From NCBI GenBank assembly GCA_965238025.1, contig OZ250162.1:2232001-2296000 (forward strand): DNA of 64,000 bases. Direction: 5' to 3'. Origin of the DNA: Pelagihabitans sp965238025. GTDB taxonomy: Bacteria > Bacteroidota > Bacteroidia > Flavobacteriales > Flavobacteriaceae. The position numbers and the translations under genes were made by a program. Of the stretch, positions 18,427 to 28,199 are shown piece after piece. The first letter of the stretch is position 1, and every line of letters starts with the position of its first letter. The notes under the pieces were generated by a model, which made no database searches, was not told the DNA's origin, and worked only from the letters and a program-made list of their open reading frames with translations.

Positions 18427-20091
18427 ATGTGTGGAATTGTATGTGCTTTTGATATAAAGGAAAGTACCGAAGTGTTAAGGCCTCAATTATTGGAAATGTC
18501 CAAAAAAGTACGCCATAGAGGACCGGATTGGAGCGGAATTTACTCAGATGAGAAGGCAATTCTGGCCCATGAACGTTTAGCGATTGTAGACCCGGCATCT
18601 GGAAAACAGCCCTTATTGAGTCCAGATGGAAAAATGATATTGGCTGCTAATGGAGAAATATATAACCATCGCGAACTACGCAAACAATTTGAAGGAACTT
18701 ATGACTTCAGGACAGAATCTGACTGTGAGGTGATTTTGGCATTGTATCAAAAAAAGGGCCCCGCTTTTTTGGATGATATGAATGGGATTTTTGGTTTTGC
18801 CATCTATGATGCTGAGAAAGATGAATACTTTATTGCGCGTGATCATATGGGGATTATTCCTTTGTACATGGGTTGGGACCAGAACGGGACTTTTTATGTG
18901 GCCTCCGAGCTTAAAGCCTTGGAAGGCACATGTACCAAGATCGAATTATTTCCCCCCGGACATTACCTTCAAAGTTCTGATGGTGAACTAAAGAAATGGT
19001 ACGTAAGGGATTGGATGGAATATGAAGCAGTAAAGGATAACGAAACGAGTATTCAAGAAATAAAGGAGGCTTTGGAAGCTGCCGTGCATCGTCAATTAAT
19101 GTCCGATGTTCCTTATGGAGTGCTACTTTCCGGAGGATTGGATTCTTCGGTAACTTCTGCCATTGCCAAAAAGTATGCCCAAAAACGAATTGAGTCAGAT
19201 GATACCACCGACGCTTGGTGGCCTCAGTTACATTCATTTTCTGTGGGGTTGGAAGGTTCTCCTGATTTGGCAGCTGCAAAAAAAGTAGCGGACCATATTG
19301 GTACCGTACATCATGAGATAAAGTTTACCATTCAAGAAGGGTTAGATGCAATTAAAGATGTAATCTATAATCTGGAAACCTATGATATTACTACCATTCG
19401 CGCATCAACCCCAATGTATTTAATGGCGAGGGTCATTAAATCAATGGGTATTAAAATGGTGTTGTCGGGTGAGGGTGCTGATGAGCTTTTTGGAGGCTAC
19501 CTGTACTTCCATAAGGCACCAAACGATAGGGAATTTCATGAAGAGACGGTTCGTAAATTGAGCAAATTGCATATGTACGATTGTCTTCGGGCGAACAAAA
19601 GCCTTGCAGCCTGGGGTATTGAAGGGCGAGTGCCATTTTTAGACAAGGAGTTTATGGATGTTGCCATGCGCATTAACCCAAAAGACAAAATGATCAATGG
19701 CGAACGCATGGAGAAATGGGTGGTGCGGAAGGCCTTTGAGGATATGTTACCCGAAAGCGTAGCATGGCGTCAGAAAGAGCAATTTTCAGATGGAGTAGGG
19801 TATAGTTGGATCGATACCTTAAAAAACATTGTGGCTGCCGAAGTATCCGATGAGCAATTGGCCAATGCCAAGTTTAGGTTTCCTTTGCAGACACCACAGA
19901 ACAAAGAAGAATTTTATTACCGGACTATTTTTGAATCGCATTTTCCTTCTGATGCTGCGGCCTTGAGTGTACCACAAGAGCCCTCGGTAGCCTGCAGTAC
20001 AAAAATTGCTTTAGAGTGGGATGAGGCCTTTAAAAATATGAACGACCCTTCTGGTAGGGCCGTAGCCAATGTACATGAAGAAGCCTATTAG
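18427..20091 (+). CDS. asnB: asparagine synthase (glutamine-hydrolysing), AsnB type
   Basis: 554 aa cytosolic enzyme making asparagine from aspartate, ATP and glutamine-derived ammonia. The class II glutaminase domain starts MCGIVCAF, so Cys2 becomes the N-terminal nucleophile after Met removal; RGPDWSG, NGEIYNH and the GxFxFAIYD region follow. The synthetase domain has the PP-loop SGGLDSS (residues 235-241) and SGEGADELFGGY. The length matches the E. coli AsnB class rather than the longer exopolysaccharide-linked paralogues. It stands alone and is followed by a strong terminator at 20173. Confidence 0.96.
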   Translation: MCGIVCAFDIKESTEVLRPQLLEMSKKVRHRGPDWSGIYSDEKAILAHERLAIVDPASGKQPLLSPDGKMILAANGEIYNHRELRKQFEGTYDFRTESDCEVILALYQKKGPAFLDDMNGIFGFAIYDAEKDEYFIARDHMGIIPLYMGWDQNGTFYVASELKALEGTCTKIELFPPGHYLQSSDGELKKWYVRDWMEYEAVKDNETSIQEIKEALEAAVHRQLMSDVPYGVLLSGGLDSSVTSAIAKKYAQKRIESDDTTDAWWPQLHSFSVGLEGSPDLAAAKKVADHIGTVHHEIKFTIQEGLDAIKDVIYNLETYDITTIRASTPMYLMARVIKSMGIKMVLSGEGADELFGGYLYFHKAPNDREFHEETVRKLSKLHMYDCLRANKSLAAWGIEGRVPFLDKEFMDVAMRINPKDKMINGERMEKWVVRKAFEDMLPESVAWRQKEQFSDGVGYSWIDTLKNIVAAEVSDEQLANAKFRFPLQTPQNKEEFYYRTIFESHFPSDAAALSVPQEPSVACSTKIALEWDEAFKNMNDPSGRAVANVHEEAY

Positions 20092-20172
20092 TATAGGGTT
20101 CATCTATGATTACGATAAAAGTCTTTTAAGATAATCGATTCTGTTCAATCGGTTTTTGTTTTAATTAGTCAG

Positions 20173-20201
20173 AAAGAAGCGCCTCTTAGGGCGCTTCTTT
20201 T
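20173..20201 (+). terminator. asnB terminator
   Basis: The stem AAAGAAGCGCC / GGCGCTTCTTT with a short loop ends in a T-run. Confidence 0.88.
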
Positions 20202-20503
20202 GGTATATGTTGCGAGCATTGTTCGTATCTAAAAATGACTTTCAGTGTTAAACTTGTTTTATGAGAATAACTAACGCTTTGAATACTGTTTTTTATATTA
20301 AAAATGATGGATAGGATTGATTCATTTTTTTTAACGATTTCCAATAATACGTAGGACACACCTTATTTCGCTTAACCGAAGAAATTTCAAGGATAATGAG
20401 CTATTTGAAAACATTGTTTTTTTTATGCTTTTTTTCCACAATTATTGTTAATAACTTGAACGTTTAAAAAGCGTCGAAATACTATATTTCATAGGCTTTT
20501 CCC

Positions 20504-20511
20504 TATATTTG
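20504..20511 (+). promoter_or_regulatory. gyrB: TAnnTTTG promoter element of gyrB
   Basis: TATATTTG matches the -7 consensus exactly and is followed by GC, common in this clade. It lies 40 nt before the gyrB ATG. Confidence 0.6.
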
Positions 20512-20551
20512 CAAGATTGTAAATTCTACACTAATACAACTTCATAATTTT

Positions 20552-22555
20552 ATGAGCGAAGAAGCAAATAAGGAAGAGGAAAACGAAAAAAATATGCCAT
20601 TGGATAATGGTACTGAATCTTCAGGAAAAAAGGAATATAGCGCCGATAGTATTCAGGCATTGGAGGGTATGGAGCATGTGCGCATGCGACCATCTATGTA
20701 TATAGGCGATGTGGGAGTACGGGGCTTGCACCACTTGGTGTATGAAGTAGTTGATAACTCCATAGATGAGGCCATGGGTGGTTATTGTGATACCATCACC
20801 GTTACCATAAACGAAGATAATTCCGTTACCACTCGGGATAATGGACGTGGTATACCCGTGGGTATGCACAAAAAAGAAGGGGTTTCGGCCCTGGAGGTCG
20901 TTATGACCAAGATTGGGGCGGGTGGTAAGTTTGACAAAGATTCCTATAAAGTATCCGGTGGTCTGCACGGGGTAGGGGTTTCTTGTGTTAATGCCTTATC
21001 CAGTCATTTAACGGCAACCGTTTTTAAGGATGGCAAGATTTGGCAACAAGAATATTCCCGCGGCAAGACGCAATACCCGGTCAAAACTATCGGTGAAACC
21101 AGTGAGCGGGGAACCGAGGTAACCTTTTTACCGGATACGGAAATCTTTACCCAAACAATAGAATTTAGCTATGAAACCCTTGCGAACAGAATGCGCGAAC
21201 TTTCATACCTGAATAAGGGAGTTACGATTAGTATTGTTGATAAACGCCAAAAAGATAAAGATAGCGAATCTGGTTATGTAAGCGAAACGTTCTACTCTGA
21301 TGAGGGTTTGAAGGAGTTTGTTAAATTCTTGGATGGTAATCGTGAACAACTAACACAGAATATAATTTCATTTGAAGGCGAAAAAAACGGAACTCCTGTA
21401 GAGGTCGCTATGGTGTACAATACTTCCTATACCGAAAACCTACATTCCTATGTGAATAATATTAACACCCATGAAGGTGGTACACATCTTTCTGGGTTCA
21501 GAAGGGGGCTTACGGGAACTTTAAAAAAGTATGCTGATACTTCTGGGATGCTCGATAAATTGAAGTTCGAGGTGCAGGGAGATGACTTTAGGGAAGGTTT
21601 AACGGCCATTATTTCTGTAAAGGTGGCCGAACCACAGTTTGAGGGTCAGACCAAGACCAAGCTTGGAAATAGAGAAGTTACTTCAGCGGTGAGTCAGTCG
21701 GTCTCAGAGATGTTGACCAATTATTTGGAAGAGAACCCAGATGACGCCAAGGTAATTGTTCAAAAAGTGATTCTGGCAGCACAAGCAAGGCACGCAGCGA
21801 CCAAGGCGCGAGAGATGGTACAGCGAAAAACCGTTATGAGTATTGGCGGACTACCTGGTAAATTATCTGATTGTTCTGATCAAGACCCTGTAAATTGTGA
21901 GGTATTTCTTGTCGAGGGAGATTCTGCGGGTGGAACGGCAAAACAAGGTCGGGATAGAAATTTTCAAGCGATTTTACCTTTACGAGGTAAGATTTTGAAT
22001 GTGGAAAAAGCCATGCCCCACCGTGTTTTCGAAAATGAGGAAATCAAGAATATTTATACGGCTTTGGGCGTTACCATTGGTACTGAAGAAGATAGCAAGG
22101 CCTTGAATCTGGAGAAGTTAAGATACCACAAGGTGGTTATCATGTGTGATGCCGATGTTGATGGTAGCCATATTGAAACACTTATTTTAACCTTCTTCTA
22201 TCGGTATATGCGGGAATTAATAGAAGGCGGTCACGTTTATATTGCAACACCACCCTTGTATTTAGTGAAAAAAGGAAGCAAAAAACGCTATGCCTGGGAT
22301 GATAAGGAACGCGATGAAATTGCGGACAGCTATAGCGGTGGAGTAAGTATTCAGCGCTATAAAGGTCTTGGTGAAATGAACGCAGAACAATTGTGGGATA
22401 CAACAATGAATCCAGGGTTTAGAACCTTAAGACAGATTACCATAGATAATGCGACCGAGGCAGATCGTATCTTCTCTATGTTAATGGGTGATGAGGTACC
22501 ACCAAGAAGGGAGTTTATAGAGAGGAACGCAGTATATGCCAATATTGATGTGTAG
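20552..22555 (+). CDS. gyrB: DNA gyrase subunit B
   Basis: 667 aa ATPase subunit of DNA gyrase. An acidic, poorly conserved N-terminal tail of about 25 residues precedes the GHKL ATPase domain (YEVVDNSIDEAMGG, GRGIPVGMHKKEG, GGLHGVGVSCVNALS). The TOPRIM domain has EGDSAGGTAKQGRDR, PLRGKILNVEKA and DADVDGSHI, and the C-terminus contains RYKGLGEMNAEQLWDTTMNP. It lacks the roughly 165-residue insert of E. coli GyrB, as usual for this phylum. The extra N-terminal residues could mean a later start, but no good in-frame ATG fits better. The gene is monocistronic with its own promoter and a perfect terminator. Confidence 0.97.
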   Translation: MSEEANKEEENEKNMPLDNGTESSGKKEYSADSIQALEGMEHVRMRPSMYIGDVGVRGLHHLVYEVVDNSIDEAMGGYCDTITVTINEDNSVTTRDNGRGIPVGMHKKEGVSALEVVMTKIGAGGKFDKDSYKVSGGLHGVGVSCVNALSSHLTATVFKDGKIWQQEYSRGKTQYPVKTIGETSERGTEVTFLPDTEIFTQTIEFSYETLANRMRELSYLNKGVTISIVDKRQKDKDSESGYVSETFYSDEGLKEFVKFLDGNREQLTQNIISFEGEKNGTPVEVAMVYNTSYTENLHSYVNNINTHEGGTHLSGFRRGLTGTLKKYADTSGMLDKLKFEVQGDDFREGLTAIISVKVAEPQFEGQTKTKLGNREVTSAVSQSVSEMLTNYLEENPDDAKVIVQKVILAAQARHAATKAREMVQRKTVMSIGGLPGKLSDCSDQDPVNCEVFLVEGDSAGGTAKQGRDRNFQAILPLRGKILNVEKAMPHRVFENEEIKNIYTALGVTIGTEEDSKALNLEKLRYHKVVIMCDADVDGSHIETLILTFFYRYMRELIEGGHVYIATPPLYLVKKGSKKRYAWDDKERDEIADSYSGGVSIQRYKGLGEMNAEQLWDTTMNPGFRTLRQITIDNATEADRIFSMLMGDEVPPRREFIERNAVYANIDV

Positions 22556-22578
22556 TACTACGATAGAGAAATAACAAC

Positions 22579-22614
22579 AAAAAAAGCTGCGATTCTAGAA
22601 TCGCAGCTTTTTTT
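22579..22614. terminator. bidirectional terminator downstream of gyrB
   Basis: A perfect palindrome centred on TCTAGA with arms AAAAAAAGCTGCGATTC-type and its complement, flanked by seven A and seven T residues. It serves gyrB and the convergent lipoprotein gene. Confidence 0.92.
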
Positions 22615-22630
22615 AACAGAATCATTTAAA

Positions 22631-23002
22631 TTAATTTCTTACTGCAATGACTTCACCGCTTAAATTTTGCAATACCTCACCTTTTTCAGTACGCTCTAAG
22701 GTAACTATTTGATTGACAAGGTCCGTTCCGGGATAGGTAAGGGTGTATTTATTGTCTTCTTCAACCCATCTGAAGTCAGTTTTAATAGTCTCCACCTGAT
22801 TCAATTGTTTATTGTATCGACCTAGATATGCGTCGTTAAAAGTCCATATCTGAAAACTGGTCTCTTTCTCGGTTTCACTGATCACTTTTCGGTCGGCTTT
22901 TTGCCAAACACCAATAATAGGATCATTGTTTTCCGGGATACGGGAGCAGTTGCTGGCCAAAATTATGCCTATAATGGCAAGCAGCGAAAGGAGCTTTCTC
23001 AT
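22631..23002 (-). CDS. small lipoprotein of unknown function, lipocalin-like
   Basis: 123 aa. The signal sequence MRKLLSLLAIIGIILASNCS ends in a lipobox, so the mature protein is an acylated lipoprotein of about 104 residues. The IIGVWQKAD motif followed by beta strands (FQIWTFNDAYLGRYN, DFRWVEEDNKYTLTYPG, QIVTLERTEKGEVLQNL) resembles lipocalin-like domains common in Bacteroidota. This is a fold guess only. It is convergent with gyrB and divergent from mdh. No partner gene suggests a role. Confidence 0.75.
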   Translation of the reverse strand: MRKLLSLLAIIGIILASNCSRIPENNDPIIGVWQKADRKVISETEKETSFQIWTFNDAYLGRYNKQLNQVETIKTDFRWVEEDNKYTLTYPGTDLVNQIVTLERTEKGEVLQNLSGEVIAVRN

Positions 23003-23261
23003 AAGGTAGGTTTTATAGGATTTGGGGTCCTTTTAAACTAACGGTTACCAACTTTTATTAATTGTCAAAATTCGATGTATGACAGCATTTTGCGATTATC
23101 TTCGTTGAACTACTTTTTTTTTTAACGTTCCGTGCATTTCATCGATGGTAAAAAGTAACTATAACATGCCATATTAGTAGGTTGGCATTTCTATTTTTCA
23201 CCAAAGAATGCTTAATTTTAGCGACCAAAAACAGAATAACAATCAATAAAATAATTAGTAT

Positions 23262-24188
23262 ATGAAAGTTACCGTAGTAGGGGCAGGTTCGGTTGGTGCA
23301 AGTTGTGCCGAATATATTGCCATCAAAAATTTTGCCTCGGAAGTGGTTTTGTTGGATATTAAAGAAGGGTATGCCGAGGGTAAGGCAATGGATTTAATGC
23401 AGTGTGCCTCATTAAATGGTTTTGACACCAAGATTACAGGCGTGACCAATGACTATTCAAAAACCGCAGACAGTGATATTGCGGTAATTACCTCTGGTAT
23501 CCCGCGTAAGCCTGGAATGACTAGGGAAGAATTGATCGGAATTAATGCGGGAATCGTAAAGACGGTTTCGGCCAGCTTGATCCAGCATTCGCCAAATGTA
23601 ATTTTGATTGTGGTAAGTAATCCCATGGATACCATGACCTATTTGGTACATAAGACCACAAATCTCCCTAAAAACAGGATTATAGGAATGGGAGGGGCCT
23701 TAGATAGCGCGCGCTTTAAGTATCGTTTGGCCGAGGCTTTAGAAGCACCTATTTCAGATGTAGATGGCATGGTGATAGGCGGACATAGCGACAAGGGAAT
23801 GGTACCCTTAACCTCACATGCGACAAGGAACAGCATAAAGGTTTCCGAATTTTTATCACCGGAACGTTTAGAGCAGGTAGCTGCAGATACCAAAGTTGGC
23901 GGTGCTACCCTTACCGGTTTATTGGGAACAAGTGCTTGGTACGCACCTGGAGCAGCAGTTTCCGGCCTTGTGCAGGCAATAGCATGTGACCAGAAAAAAA
24001 TATTCCCTTGTTCGACCTATTTAGAAGGTGAATATGGGTTGAGCGGATTATGTATAGGTGTCCCTGTGGTTCTGGGCAAGAACGGAATAGAAAAAATAGT
24101 GGATGTATCGTTGAGCGATGCCGAAAAGGCAAAAATGCAGGAAAGTGCCCAGGGTGTTCAAAAAACGAACGGACTCTTAGAGTTATAG
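23262..24188 (+). CDS. mdh: malate dehydrogenase (LDH-like, NAD-dependent)
   Basis: 308 aa TCA-cycle enzyme interconverting malate and oxaloacetate. The NAD-binding motif VGAGSVGAS (residues 6-14) and Asp32 at the end of beta-2 indicate NAD preference. Substrate and catalytic residues are visible: Arg82 and Arg88 in IPRKPGMTREEL, Asp148 and Arg151 in GGALDSARF, and His175 in GGHSDKGMVP. The sequence belongs to the short LDH-like MDH type found in Bacteroidota rather than the E. coli type. It is a monocistronic unit in a 259-bp upstream spacer that shows no other gene. Confidence 0.96.
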   Translation: MKVTVVGAGSVGASCAEYIAIKNFASEVVLLDIKEGYAEGKAMDLMQCASLNGFDTKITGVTNDYSKTADSDIAVITSGIPRKPGMTREELIGINAGIVKTVSASLIQHSPNVILIVVSNPMDTMTYLVHKTTNLPKNRIIGMGGALDSARFKYRLAEALEAPISDVDGMVIGGHSDKGMVPLTSHATRNSIKVSEFLSPERLEQVAADTKVGGATLTGLLGTSAWYAPGAAVSGLVQAIACDQKKIFPCSTYLEGEYGLSGLCIGVPVVLGKNGIEKIVDVSLSDAEKAKMQESAQGVQKTNGLLEL

Positions 24189-24310
24189 TTTCAAGATATC
24201 TCGTAGTAAAAAGTGCCTTTATAATCAAATTATAGGGGCACTTCCTTCGTTTCAGCACATAATTTCCTAAATATATATCTTTTGACGCTCTGTGAAGTAC
24301 TTCTTTATTT

Positions 24311-24318
24311 TATCTTTG
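24311..24318 (+). promoter_or_regulatory. TAnnTTTG promoter element almost abutting a start codon
   Basis: TATCTTTG is a perfect -7 consensus. The ATG of the next gene is at 24324, only 5 nt after the element, so the transcript would be leaderless or nearly so. Confidence 0.55.
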
Positions 24319-24323
24319 CACGC

Positions 24324-24947
24324 ATGAATACAAAATGGTACATAAGTACTTTGCTGATTATTATAGCCTTAGTAGGGCTAAATCAAGAGCAGAATAAAGT
24401 TGCCAATCAGCAAATTGTGTTTCAATTTACTGGGGTAGAAACAAATTCTGTTACTGTTCATGATGATGTTTTGTTAAAGGTTACCGAAAAGTTAAAAGCT
24501 TTAGGTGTAACTAATATTAAAATCATTGAGAATGGTGATGGGCAGCTAAGAATTTATTATTTCAGTGAAATCGATGCGCTTAGTATAGGAGAATCCCTTT
24601 CTCAAGATATTGAGTTATCATTGGACCATATCAATCCAGATGAACTACCCAACGATTTTCCCAAGGACCAATTACCTGATAGTTATAGCATAATAATTTC
24701 AGATATTCAACAGGATGTAGATGAGGGATTAAGCCTTGACGGAAATCTTGTTTTTGAATTAAATCAAACTAATAACCGCCACTCTAATCTTGTTGTCTTT
24801 CAGTTTAATAATTCAATAATATTCGAGCAGGATGCTATTGTACAAGAAGCCTATAAAATTAATAGGCGGGTCATGATTGAAATAGACAATACTTTCCGTA
24901 CCATTCCTGAAGTAAGAGCGGGACCCCAGATTTATGGGAATAGTTAA
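24324..24947 (+). CDS. membrane-anchored protein of unknown function upstream of secDF
   Basis: 207 aa from the ATG at 24324; an in-frame ATG at 24282 lies upstream of the promoter element and is rejected. One N-terminal hydrophobic segment (WYISTLLIIIALVGLN) with no lipobox suggests a signal anchor or secreted protein. The region VLLKVTEKLKALGVTNIKII followed by GDGQLRIYYF resembles the periplasmic P1 head of SecD (compare VLRERIDGFGVTQPNIQ in the neighbouring SecDF), but this similarity is short. No family was recognised. It is 196 bp upstream of secDF on the same strand with its own promoter. Confidence 0.7.
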   Translation: MNTKWYISTLLIIIALVGLNQEQNKVANQQIVFQFTGVETNSVTVHDDVLLKVTEKLKALGVTNIKIIENGDGQLRIYYFSEIDALSIGESLSQDIELSLDHINPDELPNDFPKDQLPDSYSIIISDIQQDVDEGLSLDGNLVFELNQTNNRHSNLVVFQFNNSIIFEQDAIVQEAYKINRRVMIEIDNTFRTIPEVRAGPQIYGNS

Positions 24948-25143
24948 AATACTTAATTATGTTTATCTTTTAAATATTATAAATCTTCCCAAAATTATCT
25001 CACTAAAAAATATTGCTTCAATAATCAAAACTTTGTGAGTAGCTATATTCTTTAGACTTTCAAAACAAAACTATCATAATCAATAATTCGAGATATTTTT
25101 TAGCCTAACGGCGAGGAAATATTCTACTAAAAAGCACTAAAAA

Positions 25144-28100
25144 ATGCAAAATAAAGGACTTATAAAGCTTTTCGCCCTCTTATTCGGGCTGGTAAGCATC
25201 TATCAACTCTCCTATACATTTATCACGAATAAAATCGAAGACGATGCGGATGGCTTTGCAACTGCACAGGTTGCCGATAGCGATGATGACTATCTTACCA
25301 AGAGGGAAGAAGTTGCTGCGCAATACCTCGATTCTATCGGGGAGAATACCATTCTTGGGTACACTAACTATAACGAAGCCAAGAAAAAGGAGCTGAACAA
25401 AGGTCTTGATCTCAAGGGAGGAATCAATGTTACCTTGCAGATTTCGGTCAAGGATATTTTAAAGGGATTGGCGAACAACACTAAAGATCCTACATTTAAT
25501 AGGGCTTTAGCCGATGCAGATACTGCTTCAAAACAAAGTCCTGACACTTATGTGGATTTGTTTTTTGAAGCTTGGGACAATATTAAAGGGGATGCGAAAC
25601 TAGCGACACCCGATATTTTTTATACCCGTGCACTTGAAGGGACCATCACGGCAAATATGACCGATGATGAGGTGAAATCGCAAATCAGAACAAAAATTGA
25701 TGAGTCTATCGAGTCGGCTTTTGAAGTACTCCGGGAACGTATTGATGGTTTCGGGGTAACCCAACCGAACATTCAGCGAGAGGGAACCTCCGGACGTATT
25801 TTGGTGGAATTACCAGGAGCAAGGGATGTAAAAAGGGCCCAAGACCTTCTGTCCAGTACGGCACAATTGGAGTTTTGGGAAACCTATCAACCGAATAATA
25901 CATCCTTGCAGGGCTTTTTCTTTCAGACAAACGAAGCGCTAAAAACGTTGGTTGAAAGTGATTCTGATGAAGTTGAAGTGAAACCCGAATCTGAAATTGA
26001 CTCCTTATTATCCGATGTTTCTCAAGATTCGTTGGATTTGGCAAGCCAAAGAAATCCTCTTTTTGACAAGTTTCAACTGGGGGCTCAAAGTTACGCTGTA
26101 GGCGTTGCGGCAATCAAAGACACGGCCGAGATAGGCTCGTACTTGAGAATGCGCGAGGTAAGGAAATTGTTGCCTGCGGATTTACAGTTCGTTAAGTTTT
26201 TATGGGAGCGACCTAGTGAGGGCTCTGAAATTGCGGAACTTTTTGCCTTGAAATCAAATAGGGATGGCGTGCCAAGGATAAGCGGCGACGTTGTTACCGA
26301 TGCGCGAAGCGAATTTGATATGGGCAACAAGCCCTCCGTAGGTATGAATATGAATACTAAGGGTGCCAAGTTGTGGGAGAAATTAACAGGGGATGCCTAT
26401 ACCAATCAAACAGGTATCGCTATTGTTCTGGACAATAAGGTATATACCGCACCAGGTGTTTCTACAGGACCAATATCAGGCGGTAATTCCCAGATAACAG
26501 GAAAATTTACAGTAAATGAAACCAAGGATATCTCTAACGTTCTACGGGCAGGTAAACTTCCGGCCTCTGCAGAGATTATCCAATCAGAGATTGTAGGACC
26601 CTCATTGGGGCAAGAGGCCATCGATAGCGGTTTTATGTCCTTCTTGATTGCGATGTTGATCGTATTGGTATGGATGGTCTTCTATTATGGAAAGGCAGGT
26701 ATCGCAGCCGATATAGCGTTGCTGTTGAACATCCTATTGATCTTTGGCGTCCTAACAAGCTTAAGCGCCGTATTAACGCTGCCAGGTATTGCAGGTATTG
26801 TTTTAACCATCGGTATGTCGGTGGATGCGAACGTACTTATTTTTGAGCGGATTAAAGAAGAACTTGCAAAAGGCAAGGGCAAGGGGCAGGCTGTGGCAGA
26901 TGGTTTTAGCAATGCGTTATCTTCTATATTAGATGCGAATATCACCACGGGTTTAACTGCGATAATCCTCTTTATTTTTGGATCTGGACCCATCAAAGGT
27001 TTCGCAACAACTTTATTAATTGGTATTGCGACCTCATTGTTCACCGCTATCTTTATTACAAGATTACTGGTAGATTGGTATGTGAGCAAACCAGGAAGAA
27101 GTTTAGATTTCTCTACTTCCTTGACCAAGGGCCTTTTCAAGAACATGAACATCAACTTCTTGGGGAAACGAAAAATCGCCTATATTATCTCATTGATTTT
27201 AGTAGGTATCGGTATCTTTTCTTTAGTAACCAATGGGTTGCAGCAAGGGGTTGACTTTGTAGGAGGACGAACCTATCAAGTACGTTTTGAAAATCCGGTG
27301 AATACCTCTGAAATTGCATCAGAACTAAATCAGGAGTTTGGCAGTGGAACAGGAGTTAAGACCTACGGAGAAGCCAATCAAATTAAGATTACCACTGCCT
27401 ATAAAGTTGATGTTGAAGGTATAGAAGTAGATAATGAAATACAGGACAAACTGTTCACCTCATTGCAGAAATTACTGCCCGACGGGATGAGCAAAGATGA
27501 TTTCATTACCGGGGGTGGTGAAGACGCCATCGGTATTTTGCAATCGGTTAAAGTAGGTCCTACCATCGCCGATGATATTAAAAACAATGCGTTTTTGGCG
27601 ATTATTGGATCGTTGGCCGTGGTATTCCTATACATTTTACTACGTTTCCGTAGATGGCAATTCTCTTTGGGTGCCGTTGTTGCGGTCTTCCATGATGTAA
27701 TGATCGTTTTAGGAATATTCTCCATTTTGGGAATGTTAGGGTCTTCTATTCCCTTTAACATTGAGATTGATCAGGCCTTTATTGCGGCAATTCTTACTGT
27801 AATCGGTTACTCCTTGAACGATACCGTGGTGGTGTTTGACCGCATACGTGAAATCATAAGGGAAAAAGGATGGAAAGCTGGTGAGAATATTAATCTGGCC
27901 TTGAACAGTACATTGAGCCGTACCTTGAATACCTCTTTAACTACTTTAGTAGTGCTCTTGACCATTTTTATTTTTGGAGGTGAATCGCTGAGAGGATTTA
28001 TGTTTGCCATGATCGTTGGGGTTATTGTAGGTACTTACTCCTCATTGTTTATAGCAACACCAATAATGTACGACACCTTAAAGAAAAGTGTGGTTTCTCC

Positions 28101-28149
28101 TGTAAAAGAAGTAATCAAGGAAAAAGAAAAGAAAAAGGTCAAAGCCTAA
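25144..28149 (+). CDS. secDF: protein translocase SecDF (fused)
   Basis: 1,001 aa single-chain fusion of SecD and SecF, the proton-driven membrane factor that pulls preproteins out of the Sec channel. Both halves have six transmembrane segments. The SecD half shows GLDLKGGINVTLQ, a large periplasmic head interrupted by an acidic Bacteroidota-type insertion (about residues 275-300), and a membrane part with GMSVDANVLIFERIKEEL. The SecF half shows GVDFVGGRTYQVRF and GYSLNDTVVVFDRIREI. The fusion is typical of this phylum. The C-terminus is a Lys/Glu-rich tail. A terminator follows within 25 bp. Confidence 0.97.
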   Translation: MQNKGLIKLFALLFGLVSIYQLSYTFITNKIEDDADGFATAQVADSDDDYLTKREEVAAQYLDSIGENTILGYTNYNEAKKKELNKGLDLKGGINVTLQISVKDILKGLANNTKDPTFNRALADADTASKQSPDTYVDLFFEAWDNIKGDAKLATPDIFYTRALEGTITANMTDDEVKSQIRTKIDESIESAFEVLRERIDGFGVTQPNIQREGTSGRILVELPGARDVKRAQDLLSSTAQLEFWETYQPNNTSLQGFFFQTNEALKTLVESDSDEVEVKPESEIDSLLSDVSQDSLDLASQRNPLFDKFQLGAQSYAVGVAAIKDTAEIGSYLRMREVRKLLPADLQFVKFLWERPSEGSEIAELFALKSNRDGVPRISGDVVTDARSEFDMGNKPSVGMNMNTKGAKLWEKLTGDAYTNQTGIAIVLDNKVYTAPGVSTGPISGGNSQITGKFTVNETKDISNVLRAGKLPASAEIIQSEIVGPSLGQEAIDSGFMSFLIAMLIVLVWMVFYYGKAGIAADIALLLNILLIFGVLTSLSAVLTLPGIAGIVLTIGMSVDANVLIFERIKEELAKGKGKGQAVADGFSNALSSILDANITTGLTAIILFIFGSGPIKGFATTLLIGIATSLFTAIFITRLLVDWYVSKPGRSLDFSTSLTKGLFKNMNINFLGKRKIAYIISLILVGIGIFSLVTNGLQQGVDFVGGRTYQVRFENPVNTSEIASELNQEFGSGTGVKTYGEANQIKITTAYKVDVEGIEVDNEIQDKLFTSLQKLLPDGMSKDDFITGGGEDAIGILQSVKVGPTIADDIKNNAFLAIIGSLAVVFLYILLRFRRWQFSLGAVVAVFHDVMIVLGIFSILGMLGSSIPFNIEIDQAFIAAILTVIGYSLNDTVVVFDRIREIIREKGWKAGENINLALNSTLSRTLNTSLTTLVVLLTIFIFGGESLRGFMFAMIVGVIVGTYSSLFIATPIMYDTLKKSVVSPVKEVIKEKEKKKVKA

Positions 28150-28170
28150 TTTATAGAAATAGTTTGTATA

Positions 28171-28199
28171 AAAGGAGCCGCGTATAGCGGCTCTTTTTT
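28171..28199 (+). terminator. secDF terminator
   Basis: The stem GAGCCGC / GCGGCTC with a 5-nt loop is followed by six T residues. Its end touches the stop codon of the convergent ATPase gene. Confidence 0.85.

Larger units (their letters stand above)
20092..20551. other. intergenic region between asnB and gyrB
   Basis: 460 bp without a gene. It contains the asnB terminator (20173-20201), a long AT-rich stretch, one DnaA-box-like 9-mer TTTTCCACA at 20432, and the gyrB promoter element at 20504. No further structure was seen. Confidence 0.6.

Noticed and set aside
20432..20440. DnaA-box-like 9-mer near gyrB as a sign of a replication origin
   Set aside because: Only one copy was found, no DnaA gene or box cluster is present, and AT-rich sequence upstream of genes is common here.
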